Below are positions 1 to 8,416 of a DNA stretch of 45,494 nucleotides, piece by piece (position 1 is the stretch's first letter; every line of letters begins with the position of its first letter). The DNA is from JBIOJB01 sp044450465 (GTDB lineage Bacteria > Chloroflexota > Dormibacteria > Dormibacterales > Dormibacteraceae), in assembly GCA_044450465.1 (NCBI GenBank), contig JBIOJB010000007.1, positions 1-45,494 of the forward strand, read 5' to 3'. Made by a program: the position numbers and the translations under genes. Under the pieces are notes generated by a model. It saw only the letters and a list, made by a program, of their open reading frames with translations, made no database searches and was not told the DNA's origin.

Positions 1-926
1 GCGCCATCCCAGGTGTGCCCGAGGTCGAACTCCGCCGAGCCCTCGGCGAGCGCGACGTAGACGTGTTCCTTGCACAGCACCGCGGCGAGCGGCTGGTAGC
101 CCGCTCCCAGGCCCTTGCCGATGGTGACGATGTCCGGCGAGATCGGGAGCTGATGCGCGGCCAGCATGCTTCCGACGCGGCCGACTCCAGTGACGATCTC
201 GTCGAAGCAGACGAGGAAGCCGTGCTTCTCGCGGCGCTCGGCCAGGCCCTCCCAGAACCGGGCCGGCGGAGAGTAGCCAGGCAGCGCCGCGGCGCTCACC
301 GCCTCACAGAAGAACGCGGAGACGGTGTCTGGTCCCGCCGCTTTCAGGGCCGCGTCCAGCTCGACGAGCGCCTTCTCCCCCGTGGGATCGAATCGTGGAG
401 TGGACGGGGTCAGGTGTAGGTAGGTCGGCATGTATTCCAGGTACGGGTCCTGGAGTGAGCGGCGCCGGCCGCTCAACGCGAGCGTTCCAATCGTCGAGCC
501 GTGGTAGGCCTGAGCCGGCGAGATGATCCGCCAGCGGTCGCGAGCACCGCGATCGACGTGGTAGGCGCGAGCCAGGCGGACCGCCGTCTCGTTCGCCTCC
601 GACCCGCCCGACGCCAGCTTCACCCGTGCCATCTCCGGCGCGACGACCTCGATGATGCGGTCGGCGAGACGCTCCTGCGGGCGGCTCGTGAAGTGATGGT
701 TGTAGAAGTAGGAGATCTGCTCCGCCTGGGCCGCCGCCGCGTCGACGATCTCGCGAACCCCGTGGCCGAGGCACGCGACCATCGCCCCGCCGGAGCAGGC
801 GTCCAGGATCTTCTTTCCATCCGCCGTCTCAAGCCACACGCCCTGGCCCCGCTCGATGTTGGGGTAGGCGAGGTCGAGGAAGCGCGGAAATACGCTCGTC
901 TCGTCGGCCCGGATGGTCCCCTGCAC
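1..926 (-). CDS. Class III (PLP) aminotransferase, 3' end cut by window
   Basis: This PLP-dependent class III aminotransferase of the omega-amino-acid/diamine type continues past the left edge of the window. The visible part starts at GTG 926 behind an AGAAGGAGA ribosome binding site at 932-940; TTG 929 is also possible. It runs through the cofactor region (SGGSEANE), the FDEIVTGVGR segment and the PLP-lysine segment IGKGLGAG, ending in LGHTWDGA at the edge. It closely resembles the complete aminotransferase at 2421-3794 along the whole visible length, so the two look like tandem paralogues. It lies 15 bases after the GntR gene in the same direction and is probably cotranscribed with it. Substrate is inferred from context: polyamine, GABA-like or another primary amine, with pyruvate or 2-oxoglutarate as acceptor. 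Confidence 0.88.
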   Translation of the reverse strand, partial: MQGTIRADETSVFPRFLDLAYPNIERGQGVWLETADGKKILDACSGGAMVACLGHGVREIVDAAAAQAEQISYFYNHHFTSRPQERLADRIIEVVAPEMARVKLASGGSEANETAVRLARAYHVDRGARDRWRIISPAQAYHGSTIGTLALSGRRRSLQDPYLEYMPTYLHLTPSTPRFDPTGEKALVELDAALKAAGPDTVSAFFCEAVSAAALPGYSPPARFWEGLAERREKHGFLVCFDEIVTGVGRVGSMLAAHQLPISPDIVTIGKGLGAGYQPLAAVLCKEHVYVALAEGSAEFDLGHTWDG

Positions 927-941
927 CAATCTCTCCTTCTA

Positions 942-1739
942 TTACTTCCTGAGGCCGCGCCTGCCGATGGCGGCCAGCACGGCACGCAGGCCCTGCTCGC
1001 TGTGCGACACGTGCTCGTCCATGGCTCGCTCGGCAGTCTCGGCGTCGCCCTCCTCGATCGCCGCCAGCAACGCCTCGTGCTCGCCCGTGATCCTCCTGTG
1101 CCACGAGTCCGATTCCGGGAGGAGCGTCATGGCGTCGTTGAGCCTCATCCGGATGTCTTCGATGGTTGCCGCGAGCACCGAGTTGCCCGTCGCCCTGGCC
1201 AGCGCGATATGGAAATCAGTGTCGTGTCTCATGTACTCGGGTTCCGTGGTGGCGGCTGCCATGCCCCTTATCGCCCGCCGCATCGCGGCAAGGTCGGCCT
1301 GGCGTCTTGATCCGGCGGCCACCCTCGCGGTCGCGGGTTCGATCAAGCGCCTGTACTGCAGCAGGTCTTCGAGCTCTTTGCGGTCGCGCATCACGCGCAC
1401 GATGAGCCCGTCGACGGCCAGCGAATCCTGATCCTGCCTCGAGATGAACGTGCCGCCCGCCCGGCCGCGCCGTGCCTCGACGAGGCCGGACGCCTCAAGC
1501 AGGCGGAGAGCGTGCTGGATGGTCGGCCGCCCGACGCCGAACATGATCGCGAGCTCGCGTTCCGCGGGGAGGGCCTCGCCGGGCTTGATCAGGCGCAGCG
1601 CGATGTGCCGGCGGATCTGGTCGGCCACGTATTCGTGGGCACGGATCTGCTGGATCGGCTCGAAGCGCACGCTGGCAGAACCGATGCCGCGGCGCGCTCG
1701 AGCCGGCCGGCGGGCGTCCTTAACTGCCACTCGACGCAC
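942..1739 (-). CDS. GntR-family transcriptional regulator, FCD (FadR-like) type
   Basis: This 265-residue DNA-binding repressor has the FadR-subfamily layout. A winged helix lies at about residues 30-100, with the signature PAERELAIMFGVGRPTIQHA and RRGRAGGTF in the wing. An all-helical FCD ligand-binding domain follows, with the metal/ligand histidine pattern (DTDFHIALARATGN, then EHEALLAAIEEGD and the MDEHVSHSE helix). FCD regulators usually respond to small carboxylates or amino-acid derivatives. It sits between the amidotransferase, which it overlaps by 20 bases, and the downstream aminotransferase. It is therefore the likely local regulator of the amine-catabolism divergon. The start is GTG 1739; GTG 1730 would also work and would shorten the overlap. 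Confidence 0.9.
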   Translation of the reverse strand: MRRVAVKDARRPARARRGIGSASVRFEPIQQIRAHEYVADQIRRHIALRLIKPGEALPAERELAIMFGVGRPTIQHALRLLEASGLVEARRGRAGGTFISRQDQDSLAVDGLIVRVMRDRKELEDLLQYRRLIEPATARVAAGSRRQADLAAMRRAIRGMAAATTEPEYMRHDTDFHIALARATGNSVLAATIEDIRMRLNDAMTLLPESDSWHRRITGEHEALLAAIEEGDAETAERAMDEHVSHSEQGLRAVLAAIGRRGLRK

Positions 1740-2424
1740 CGGTCTTCAGCCTTGCGATCCTGGTCAGGAAGGCGTTGAACAGCTGCTCGCTGCGCCGGCG
1801 CACCTCGGGCGCAAGGCGCCGGGTCTCCTCGAGCAAGGCGTCAGGATCCACACCGTCTCCGTCGAGCTCGTGGCGGTAGGACTTGACCCAGCTGTCCATG
1901 ATCTCGGGCGTCACCTCAGGGTGAAACTGAAGCCCAAGGTTGCGCCCGACAACGTAAGCCTGGGGGGCCAGCGCGGTCGCCGCGATGAGCTTCGCCCCCG
2001 GTGGAAGCGTGAAGGTGTCGAAGTGCCAGTTGAACCATGGCCCTTCCGACACCAGGTCGGGGTCTTCGGTGCGCACCGGAAGCCAGCCGATCTCCGAGTG
2101 TTCGGAGCGAAACGACTTTCCGCCGAGCACGCGCGCCAGCAGCTGGCCTCCAAAGCACAGCCCCAGCACCGGGACGTCGGCCTTCGTCGCCGCGCGCAGC
2201 AGGTCGGCCTCGCGCGGAATGAACGATTTGGAGTCATCGAAGGCTGCGAACTCGGAGCCCAGCGAAGCGATGAAGTCGAACTCCCGAGGGTCGTGAGTCC
2301 AATCGAGGAGATCGATGCGGTGCACGACCGCGTCCGCGTGTTGCTCTTCGAGCCACTCCAGCAGGTATCCGGGTGGCGTCGGCTCTTCGTGCTGAAGGAT
2401 CAACGCCCTGAGCTGGCGGGTCAC
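1720..2424 (-). CDS. Class I glutamine amidotransferase-like protein (GMP-synthase-like)
   Basis: This 234-residue stand-alone type 1 glutamine amidotransferase domain has the catalytic triad visible: Cys90 in VLGLCFGGQLLARVLGG, and His168 with Glu170 in LGLQFHPE. Nothing resembling a synthetase domain is attached. Such proteins usually act as gamma-glutamyl hydrolases or amidases; some homologues next to gamma-glutamylpolyamine synthetase genes remove the glutamyl group. Its start overlaps the end of the upstream aminotransferase by 4 bases, so the two are translationally coupled. A second, unrelated hydrolase (PuuD-like, 7630-8382) is encoded in the divergent arm, so the locus has two candidate deglutamylases. 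The exact substrate is unknown. Confidence 0.85.
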   Translation of the reverse strand: MTRQLRALILQHEEPTPPGYLLEWLEEQHADAVVHRIDLLDWTHDPREFDFIASLGSEFAAFDDSKSFIPREADLLRAATKADVPVLGLCFGGQLLARVLGGKSFRSEHSEIGWLPVRTEDPDLVSEGPWFNWHFDTFTLPPGAKLIAATALAPQAYVVGRNLGLQFHPEVTPEIMDSWVKSYRHELDGDGVDPDALLEETRRLAPEVRRRSEQLFNAFLTRIARLKTGASSGS

Positions 2425-3794
2425 GAGACGGGCCTCGCCTCAAGCTTCGCATCGAGCTCGGCGGCCACCTGGCGGACGGCGCCCGCGAATCGCTCGACCA
2501 TCTCCCCCAGCTCTGCGTCGGTCGCCGTGAAGGGCGGCGCGAAAAGACTCTGGTCGCCGGCGAACCCGTCGCGGGTCGGCATGGTGGAGTACGTGATCAG
2601 GCCGCGTTCGAAAGCGACGTCATCCACTCGACCGGCGGTGCGGAGCTCGGGTGGCAGGAAGGCCTTGCCGTCACGGGGATCGACGTACTCGATGCCGAGC
2701 AGATAGCCCCTTCCTCGCACCTCGTGCACGAGCCGGACCCCGCCGAGCGCCTGAGCGAGCTCGTCGCGGAGCCGTGGCCCCCGCTCCCTCACGCGTTCGA
2801 TGAGCCCCTCCTTCTTGAGCACGTCGATCACGGCAAGACCCACCGCGCACGACAGCGGCGCGCCATCCCAGGTGTGGCCGAGCGTGAACTTGCGAGAGCC
2901 CTTCGCGATGGCGTCGTAAACGTGCTGTCTGCAGAGCACGGCTCCGATCGCCGCATAACCTGCGCCCAGGCCCTTTGCCGTGGCGATGATGTCCGGCACG
3001 ATCGGCAGGCTCTCGGCCGCTAACCAGTGTCCCGTGCGTCCGATGCCGGTCACGATCTCGTCGAAGCAGATGAGGAAGCCATGCCGCTCGCGTCGCTCGG
3101 CAAGTCCCTCCCAGAAGCGCTGGGGTGGTGAGTAGGCGGGGAGTGCGGCTGCGCTGACCGGCTCGCAGAAGTAGGCCGATACCGTGTCCGGCCCGCTGGC
3201 TTCGAGCACACGGTCGAGAGCCTCGAGCGCCTCTTGTCCGGTCGGATCGAACCTCCAGGTGCTCGGCGGGATGTGAAGGTGCTCGGGCATGTACGGCTCG
3301 AACGGACGCTTGAGGCCCGGCCTTCCCGTAAGGGCCAGGGTGGCCATCGTGGGACCGTGATACGCCTGCGCGGGCGAGATCACCTGCCAGCGTTTGGTGT
3401 CACCTCGATCCACGTGGTACCGGCGCGCAAGCTGCATCGCCATCTCGTTTGCCTCGGCGCCGCCCGTGACGAACCGGACTCGGGTGAAGCCCTTCGGCGC
3501 CACCTGCGCCAGCTCCCCGGCCAGCCGCTCCTGAGCCGGATTGGTCAGCCTCTCGTTGTGGACGTAGGCCAGCTTTTCGGCTTGAGCCTTCGCCGCGGCG
3601 ATGATGTCCTTTCGGCCGTGCCCGAGCGTCGCGGCCATCGAGCCGCCGCTCATGGCGTCGAGGTATCGCTTACCCGAAGCATCCTCGACCCACACGCCGG
3701 TTCCGCCAACCAAAACCGGGTACCGGCGGTTGAACTCAAGCGGCAGGACGTGCGTCGATTGGCTGTCGACTATCGTTTCCCCAACTCCGGCCAC
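2421..3794 (-). CDS. Class III (PLP) aminotransferase
   Basis: This complete 457-residue class III aminotransferase belongs to the omega-amino-acid:pyruvate/putrescine transaminase group. Visible features are the N-terminal GVWVEDASGKRYLDAMSGG, the cofactor phosphate region TGGAEANEMA, ISPAQAYHG, the PLP ring-contacting Asp in FDEIVTGIGRTG, and the Schiff-base lysine in IIATAKGLGAGYA. The start is GTG 3794, with AAGGGGGAA about seven bases upstream. It is the first gene of the minus-strand arm and a close paralogue of the partial gene at 1-926. In this setting it probably transaminates an amine or a gamma-glutamylated amine to the aldehyde taken up by the divergent aldehyde dehydrogenase. Beta-alanine or GABA are alternative substrates. 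Confidence 0.93.
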   Translation of the reverse strand: MAGVGETIVDSQSTHVLPLEFNRRYPVLVGGTGVWVEDASGKRYLDAMSGGSMAATLGHGRKDIIAAAKAQAEKLAYVHNERLTNPAQERLAGELAQVAPKGFTRVRFVTGGAEANEMAMQLARRYHVDRGDTKRWQVISPAQAYHGPTMATLALTGRPGLKRPFEPYMPEHLHIPPSTWRFDPTGQEALEALDRVLEASGPDTVSAYFCEPVSAAALPAYSPPQRFWEGLAERRERHGFLICFDEIVTGIGRTGHWLAAESLPIVPDIIATAKGLGAGYAAIGAVLCRQHVYDAIAKGSRKFTLGHTWDGAPLSCAVGLAVIDVLKKEGLIERVRERGPRLRDELAQALGGVRLVHEVRGRGYLLGIEYVDPRDGKAFLPPELRTAGRVDDVAFERGLITYSTMPTRDGFAGDQSLFAPPFTATDAELGEMVERFAGAVRQVAAELDAKLEARPVS

Positions 3795-3859
3795 GCCGCT
3801 TCCCCCTTAACTACCCCAGGGCGCAAAGACGCGAAGTAGGTGGATAGTATCATTGCAAT

Positions 3860-3969
3860 GGACCTCGTACAGGCCCATTTGTCCGAGCGGTCGAAGCGGC
3901 TCCGGGGTGCGATCGGGGAACCCCGCCGGCTAGGCGCTCAGAAGCTCGCGGGGTAGTGGGAGGGGACCT
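3860..3969 (+). promoter_or_regulatory. Structured 5' leader of the aldehyde dehydrogenase gene
   Basis: The divergent intergenic region has a possible -10 (TAGTAT/TATCAT, 3845-3853), which would give a leader of about 110 bases. It can fold as GAGC...GCTC (about 3885-3901), then CGGGGT...ACCCCG (3903-3908 with 3919-3924), then a weaker third element. Positions 3881-3895 resemble the D-arm of a serine/leucine tRNA (TCCGAGCGGTCGAA), and 3874-3879 can pair with 3955-3960, but there is no T-loop. A good ribosome binding site (GGGAGGGG) precedes the ATG. It could be a riboswitch-like leader, a decayed tRNA fragment or chance. Confidence 0.3.
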
Positions 3970-5343
3970 ATGGCCACCAAGACAGGCACGTTGAAGGTGA
4001 TCGAGCCCGCCACCGAAAAGGTTCTGGCCGAGCTCGTGGAGGCCTCGGTCGAGGAAGCCGACAGGGCGGTTGCCCGCGCCAAAGCCGCGTTCCCCGCGTG
4101 GAAGGCGGTGTCCCCGAAAGATCGCGCGAATCTCATGCGCAGCATCGCCATTGCGATCGACAAGCACAAAGAGGAGCTCGCCCAGCTCGAGACGCGCAAC
4201 GTCGGCAAGCCGATTAGCGACGCACGCGGAGAGGTCGGCATGGTGATCGACGTCTTCAACTACTACGCGGGCGCTCCCGAGCGACTGGCCGGCAAGACGA
4301 TCCCGGTCGCGGGCGGCGTGGACATGACGTTTCGCGAGCCGCTCGGCGTGGTCGCCCTCATCATCCCCTGGAACTTTCCCCTTCCCATCGCATCGTGGAA
4401 GGTCGCGCCGGCGCTCGCCGCGGGCAACACGATCGTCCTCAAACCGGCCGGGCTGACACCGCTCACCGCCATCGAGCTCGGACGGATCGCGCTCGAGGCC
4501 GGCCTGCCCGAGGGAGTTCTCAACATCCTGGTCGGAGCAGGCCGGATCGTCGGAGAGCGGATCGCGTCGCACCCGGACGTGGCGAAGGTGGCGTTCACCG
4601 GCTCGACCGAGGTGGGCAAACGCATCGGTGCGCTGGCCGCCCAGTCGATCAAGCGCGTCACGCTGGAGCTCGGCGGAAAGTCGGCCAACATCATCTTCGC
4701 CGACGCCGACCTCGAAAGGGCGGCGGCGGCCGCCCCTGGCGCAGTCTTCGGCAACGCCGGACAGGACTGCTGCGCACGATCGCGGATCCTCGTCGAGAAG
4801 TCGGCCATGGATCGCTTCCTCGTCGCCCTGGAAGCTTCGGTCAAAGCAATGAAGGTCGGCGATCCTCTGGATGACAGGACCGAGATGGGCCCGCTGATCT
4901 CCGCAGACCACCGGGCGAAGGTTGCGGCGTACCTGGAAGACGGCGCGCCCGTGGCTTTTCGCGGCTCGGCGCCCAGCGGCCCCGGCTACTGGTTTCCTCC
5001 CACCGTGCTGGCGCCCGTCGCCAACTCGGACCGCGTCGCCCGTGAGGAGATCTTCGGGCCGATCGCGACCGTCATCCCGTTCTCCGACGAGAGCGAGGCG
5101 ATCAAGATCGCCAACGACACGCCGTACGGCCTGTCGGGCTCGATCTGGACCAACAACGCCGGCCGAGCCATGCGCGTGGCGCGGGGTCTTGAAACCGGAA
5201 CGATCTCGATCAACTCGAACAGTTCGGTCCGTGTGACCACGCCCTTTGGAGGCTTCAAGGAGTCCGGCATCGGCCGCGAGCTCGGCCCCGACGCTCTCGA
5301 TTACTACACCGAGCTCAAGAACGTCTTCCTCTCGACCACCTAA
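3970..5343 (+). CDS. NAD(P)-dependent aldehyde dehydrogenase
   Basis: This 457-residue ALDH-superfamily enzyme oxidises an aldehyde to the acid. The oxyanion Asn is at about 135 (IIPWNFPLP), the nucleotide-binding segment is FTGSTEVGKRIG, the general base is Glu233 (LELGGKSANI) and the nucleophile is Cys267 (NAGQDCCARSR). Also present are EEIFGPI and the C-terminal PFGGFKESGIGRELG. Closest in style are gamma-aminobutyraldehyde, betaine-aldehyde and gamma-glutamyl-aminobutyraldehyde dehydrogenases (PuuC/PatD group), which fits the neighbouring transaminases and gamma-glutamyl enzymes. It is the first gene of the plus-strand arm, and only 13 bases separate it from the next gene. Confidence 0.93.
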   Translation: MATKTGTLKVIEPATEKVLAELVEASVEEADRAVARAKAAFPAWKAVSPKDRANLMRSIAIAIDKHKEELAQLETRNVGKPISDARGEVGMVIDVFNYYAGAPERLAGKTIPVAGGVDMTFREPLGVVALIIPWNFPLPIASWKVAPALAAGNTIVLKPAGLTPLTAIELGRIALEAGLPEGVLNILVGAGRIVGERIASHPDVAKVAFTGSTEVGKRIGALAAQSIKRVTLELGGKSANIIFADADLERAAAAAPGAVFGNAGQDCCARSRILVEKSAMDRFLVALEASVKAMKVGDPLDDRTEMGPLISADHRAKVAAYLEDGAPVAFRGSAPSGPGYWFPPTVLAPVANSDRVAREEIFGPIATVIPFSDESEAIKIANDTPYGLSGSIWTNNAGRAMRVARGLETGTISINSNSSVRVTTPFGGFKESGIGRELGPDALDYYTELKNVFLSTT

Positions 5344-5356
5344 CTCTCGAGCCTCA

Positions 5357-6253
5357 ATGCGGGCAGTGCAGGTCACGGCCTATGGCGGGCCTGAAGTGCT
5401 GCGCGTGGTCGAGATCGAGCGGCCGTCGCCGATCTCGACCGAGGTGCTCGTCCGCGTGTTGGCGGCAGGCGTGAACCCCGTCGACTGCAAGACCCGCCGT
5501 GGCGAGGGCGTTTCGCGCTGGGTGGGGCCGCCCCCTTTTGTTCTCGGCTGGGACGTCGCCGGCGTCGTCGAGGCCATCGGCTATGGGGTGACTCGCTTCG
5601 TGATCGGCGATCTCGTCTACGGGATGCCGCGCTTCCCGCGCGCCGCAGGCTGCTACGCCGAGTTCGTATGCGCCCCAGCTCTCCAGTTCGCCAGAGCGCC
5701 GGCCGGGATCTCAGCGGTGGAGGCGGCGGCGCTTCCACTCGCAGTGCTGACCGCGTGGCAGTGCCTGGTGGATGCGGCTCAGCTCCGCGCCGGCGAGACC
5801 GTGGTCGTCCACGGAGCGTCCGGGGGCGTCGGTCACCTGGCCGCGCAGCTGGCGGCCACGCGCGGCGCCACCGTCACGTCGACCTCGGGCCGTGGCGACA
5901 GAGGGGCCTTGGCGATCCGTGAAGCGGACGTCGCGCTGGACCTGGTCGGAGGCGATGACACGCTCGAGCTCCTGCAGACCGTGGGCTCGGGAGGGGTTCT
6001 GCTGGCGGTCGCAGACGGCGCCGATGATCAGGTGAAGACCGAAGCGGCACGCCGTAACGTCAGAGTGCTCGAACCGTTGGTCGAGCCCGACGGTAGGGCC
6101 CTGGACGAGGTCGCGAGAATGGTCGAGGCGGGGACTCTAAAGGTCGCGGTCGGTGGTACATATCCGCTCGAGATGGCCACAGAAGCCCACCGGAGACTGG
6201 AAGAGGGCGGAGTCAAAGGCAAGCTTGTTTTGGAGGTGAGGGGGGATGCCTGA
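5357..6253 (+). CDS. Zinc-free alcohol dehydrogenase / quinone oxidoreductase-like MDR protein
   Basis: This 298-residue medium-chain dehydrogenase/reductase belongs to the quinone-oxidoreductase group. The N-terminal GroES-like domain (MRAVQVTAYGGPEVLRV, then VLAAGVNPVDCKTRRG) is followed by a Rossmann fold with VVHGASGGVGHLAAQLAA. No structural or catalytic zinc cysteine set is visible. It is shorter than the usual 320-340 residues; the segment after the Rossmann beta-alpha-beta is compressed. The start is ATG 5357. An in-frame extension to 5246 lies inside the ALDH gene and is rejected. The next gene overlaps it by 8 bases, so it is part of the operon. NADPH-dependent reduction of an aldehyde or enone is inferred from the family; its role in the pathway is unclear. 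Confidence 0.88.
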   Translation: MRAVQVTAYGGPEVLRVVEIERPSPISTEVLVRVLAAGVNPVDCKTRRGEGVSRWVGPPPFVLGWDVAGVVEAIGYGVTRFVIGDLVYGMPRFPRAAGCYAEFVCAPALQFARAPAGISAVEAAALPLAVLTAWQCLVDAAQLRAGETVVVHGASGGVGHLAAQLAATRGATVTSTSGRGDRGALAIREADVALDLVGGDDTLELLQTVGSGGVLLAVADGADDQVKTEAARRNVRVLEPLVEPDGRALDEVARMVEAGTLKVAVGGTYPLEMATEAHRRLEEGGVKGKLVLEVRGDA

Positions 6254-7625
6254 GGTGCATGGGGATGTGTCGTCGGCTGAGGCAGGTGCAGCGCCCCTGA
6301 CAGTGGAGGCGCTCGAGCGCGCGGTCGGAAATCGATCGGTGGACACGGTGGTCGTCGCGCTGGCCGACATGGAAGGCCGGCTTGTTGGCAAGCGAGTCAC
6401 CGGACGGCACTTCCTGGAATCGACGATTTCACACGGCGCCGAGTCGTGCGAATACCTTCTCGCCACCGACATGGACATGTCGCCGCAGCAGGGCTACGGG
6501 CTGGCGGGCTGGAACCGCGGATTCGCCGACTTCGAGCTGAAGGTCGATCTCTCGACCCTGCGCCTTCTGCCGTGGCAGCCAGGCACCGCGCTCGTGCTCG
6601 CCGATGCGAACAGAGCAAGCGGCGCCCCGATCGAGGTATCGCCTCGCCAGATCCTGAGGCGCCAGATCGAGAAGTTGAAGGCGCGCTCCCTCACCGCGGT
6701 GGTCGGTACGGAGCTCGAGTTCATGATCTTCCGCGGCACCTATCGCGACGCCTGGGATTCCGGCTACCGCAACCTGGTGAAGGCCACCGCCTACAGCGTC
6801 GACTACGCGCTGATGGACTCAACCGGGATCGAACCGCTCGTCAGGCGAATCCGCAACTCGATGGAAGGCGCGGGCATGAACGTGCAGAGCTCGAAGGGCG
6901 AGTGCAACGACGGTCAACACGAGATCAACTTCCATCATGGCGAGGCGATTCGTGTCTGTGACGACGCGTCGATCTACAAGTTTGGCGCCAAGGAGATCGC
7001 CGCCCAGGAGGGCGTGGCAATCACCTTCATGGCCAAGTTCGACCGGCGCGAAGGCAACTCGTGCCACGTGCACCTGTCACTCGCAGGCGCGGACGGCGCC
7101 AACCTCTTCGCGAAGGACCACCTGATGTTCGAACGCTTCCTCGCTGGACAGCTGGCGTGCCTGCGTGAGCTGACTCTGCTTTTCGCGCCACAGATCAACT
7201 CGTACAAGCGCTACGTCCCGGGGATGTTCGCTCCGACGGCCGTGGCCTGGGGACAGGACAACCGCACCTGCGCGATGCGCGTGATCGGTCACGGACCCGG
7301 CCTGCACATCGAGAACCGGCTACCCGGCGCCGACGTAAATCCCTATCTGGCTGCGGCGGCGATGATCGCCGCCGGGCTCCACGGCCTGGACGAGAAGCTC
7401 AAGCTCGAGCCGGCGACCGACGGAAGCGCCTACGAGGGCGACCGCCCGAGGGTGCCCCACACCATGCGTGCGGCACGCGACCTGTTTGCCGCGAGTGACG
7501 TCGCCCGCCAGGCGTTCGGCGACGAGGTCGTGGATCACTATGCCCACCGGGCCGATATCGAGCTGGCCGCCTTCGAGTCGTCGATCACGGATTGGGAACG
7601 CTTTCGCGGTTTTGAACGTTTGTAA
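6246..7625 (+). CDS. Glutamine-synthetase-like gamma-glutamyl-amine (polyamine) ligase
   Basis: This 459-residue GS-family ligase has the beta-grasp N-terminal part (residues about 30-120) and the catalytic domain. Metal-binding signatures are GTELEF, KGECNDGQHEINF and SCHVHLSLAG. The ATP/substrate loops are NSYKRYVPGMFAPTAVAWG, NRTCAMRV and ENRLPGADVNPYLAAAAM. The SCHVHLSL variant and overall length match the PuuA/GlnA3-type gamma-glutamylpolyamine synthetases better than housekeeping GlnA, and no adenylylation tyrosine loop is seen. It would ligate glutamate to an amine such as putrescine using ATP. It overlaps the preceding gene by 8 bases and is followed by a PuuD-like hydrolase, the expected partner. 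Confidence 0.9.
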   Translation: MPEVHGDVSSAEAGAAPLTVEALERAVGNRSVDTVVVALADMEGRLVGKRVTGRHFLESTISHGAESCEYLLATDMDMSPQQGYGLAGWNRGFADFELKVDLSTLRLLPWQPGTALVLADANRASGAPIEVSPRQILRRQIEKLKARSLTAVVGTELEFMIFRGTYRDAWDSGYRNLVKATAYSVDYALMDSTGIEPLVRRIRNSMEGAGMNVQSSKGECNDGQHEINFHHGEAIRVCDDASIYKFGAKEIAAQEGVAITFMAKFDRREGNSCHVHLSLAGADGANLFAKDHLMFERFLAGQLACLRELTLLFAPQINSYKRYVPGMFAPTAVAWGQDNRTCAMRVIGHGPGLHIENRLPGADVNPYLAAAAMIAAGLHGLDEKLKLEPATDGSAYEGDRPRVPHTMRAARDLFAASDVARQAFGDEVVDHYAHRADIELAAFESSITDWERFRGFERL

Positions 7626-7629
7626 AGAC

Positions 7630-8382
7630 ATGACCGCGGTTGGGATCCCGCTCAGGCCGTTCACAGGTGAAGACTTTCCGCCCAAGCTGGCGCTGAACCG
7701 AGCCTATTTCGAAGCTCTGGACGCGGCGGGGGCGACTGTCGTCCCGATCCCCTCGGCTAGCGACGTCGAGCGGCTCCGGTTTCACTACGAGCTGCTGGAC
7801 GCCATCGTCTTTCCAGGCGGCGCCGACGTGGAGCCGCGCCGATATGGCGCGGTTGCGCGCGAGGATTGCCATCTGACTCTCATGCCCGAGCTGGACGAGG
7901 TCGAGCTCGCTCTCGCGCGATGGGCGCTGGCCGACGATCTCCCGATCCTCGCCATATGCCGCGGGATCCAGCTTCTCAACGTGGCGTGCGGCGGGACGCT
8001 GTGGCAGGACCTCAAGGTCGAAGGCGTGACCGTTGAATCGCATGATCGAAGCCCGCGCGACCTCCTCGCGCATGACCTTGACATCGTTCCGGGCAGCGTG
8101 CTGGCGCGCACCGTCGGGCGGGCGCGCATCAGGGTCAACACGATCCATCACCAGGCGATCCGCAGGCTGGGCGATGCGCTCGTGGTGGCCGGCAACTCAT
8201 CCGACGGCCTGGTCGAAGCGGTGGAGATGCCCGGCCATCGGTTCGTGGTTGGGATCCAGTGCCACCCTGAGGAGCTCCGGAGCAAAGAGGACTGGCCGGC
8301 CCGACTCTTCGAGGCCCTAGTCGCGGCCGGGGCTGAGCGGCGCCCGGCCGGTTCGCCCGTCGGCTCCCACCTGGGCGTCTAG
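7630..8382 (+). CDS. Gamma-glutamyl-gamma-aminobutyrate hydrolase-like (PuuD, peptidase C26)
   Basis: This 250-residue class I amidotransferase-fold hydrolase has its catalytic residues visible: Cys110 (LAICRGIQLLNVACGGTLWQD), His212 and Glu214 (GIQCHPEEL). The early PGGADVEPRRYG and the NTIHHQAI segment are typical of PuuD and related gamma-glutamyl hydrolases. It would release glutamate from gamma-glutamyl-GABA-like intermediates. The start is ATG 7630, four bases after the stop of the ligase gene; the longer in-frame reading to 7468 lies inside that gene. It is the last gene of the plus-strand arm. Confidence 0.9.
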   Translation: MTAVGIPLRPFTGEDFPPKLALNRAYFEALDAAGATVVPIPSASDVERLRFHYELLDAIVFPGGADVEPRRYGAVAREDCHLTLMPELDEVELALARWALADDLPILAICRGIQLLNVACGGTLWQDLKVEGVTVESHDRSPRDLLAHDLDIVPGSVLARTVGRARIRVNTIHHQAIRRLGDALVVAGNSSDGLVEAVEMPGHRFVVGIQCHPEELRSKEDWPARLFEALVAAGAERRPAGSPVGSHLGV

Positions 8383-8416
8383 GAGCCTGCCCAGGCACTA
8401 CCCTGTCTCCCCAAGA

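Noticed and set aside
3873..3960. Intact tRNA-Ser/Leu gene
   Set aside because: The D-arm resemblance is real, but there is no T-loop (TTCGAAT-like) and no proper anticodon arm.
3850..5376. 508-codon minus-strand ORF opposite the aldehyde dehydrogenase
   Set aside because: Shadow frame of a high-GC gene with repetitive charged composition and no domain; the plus strand has full ALDH motifs.
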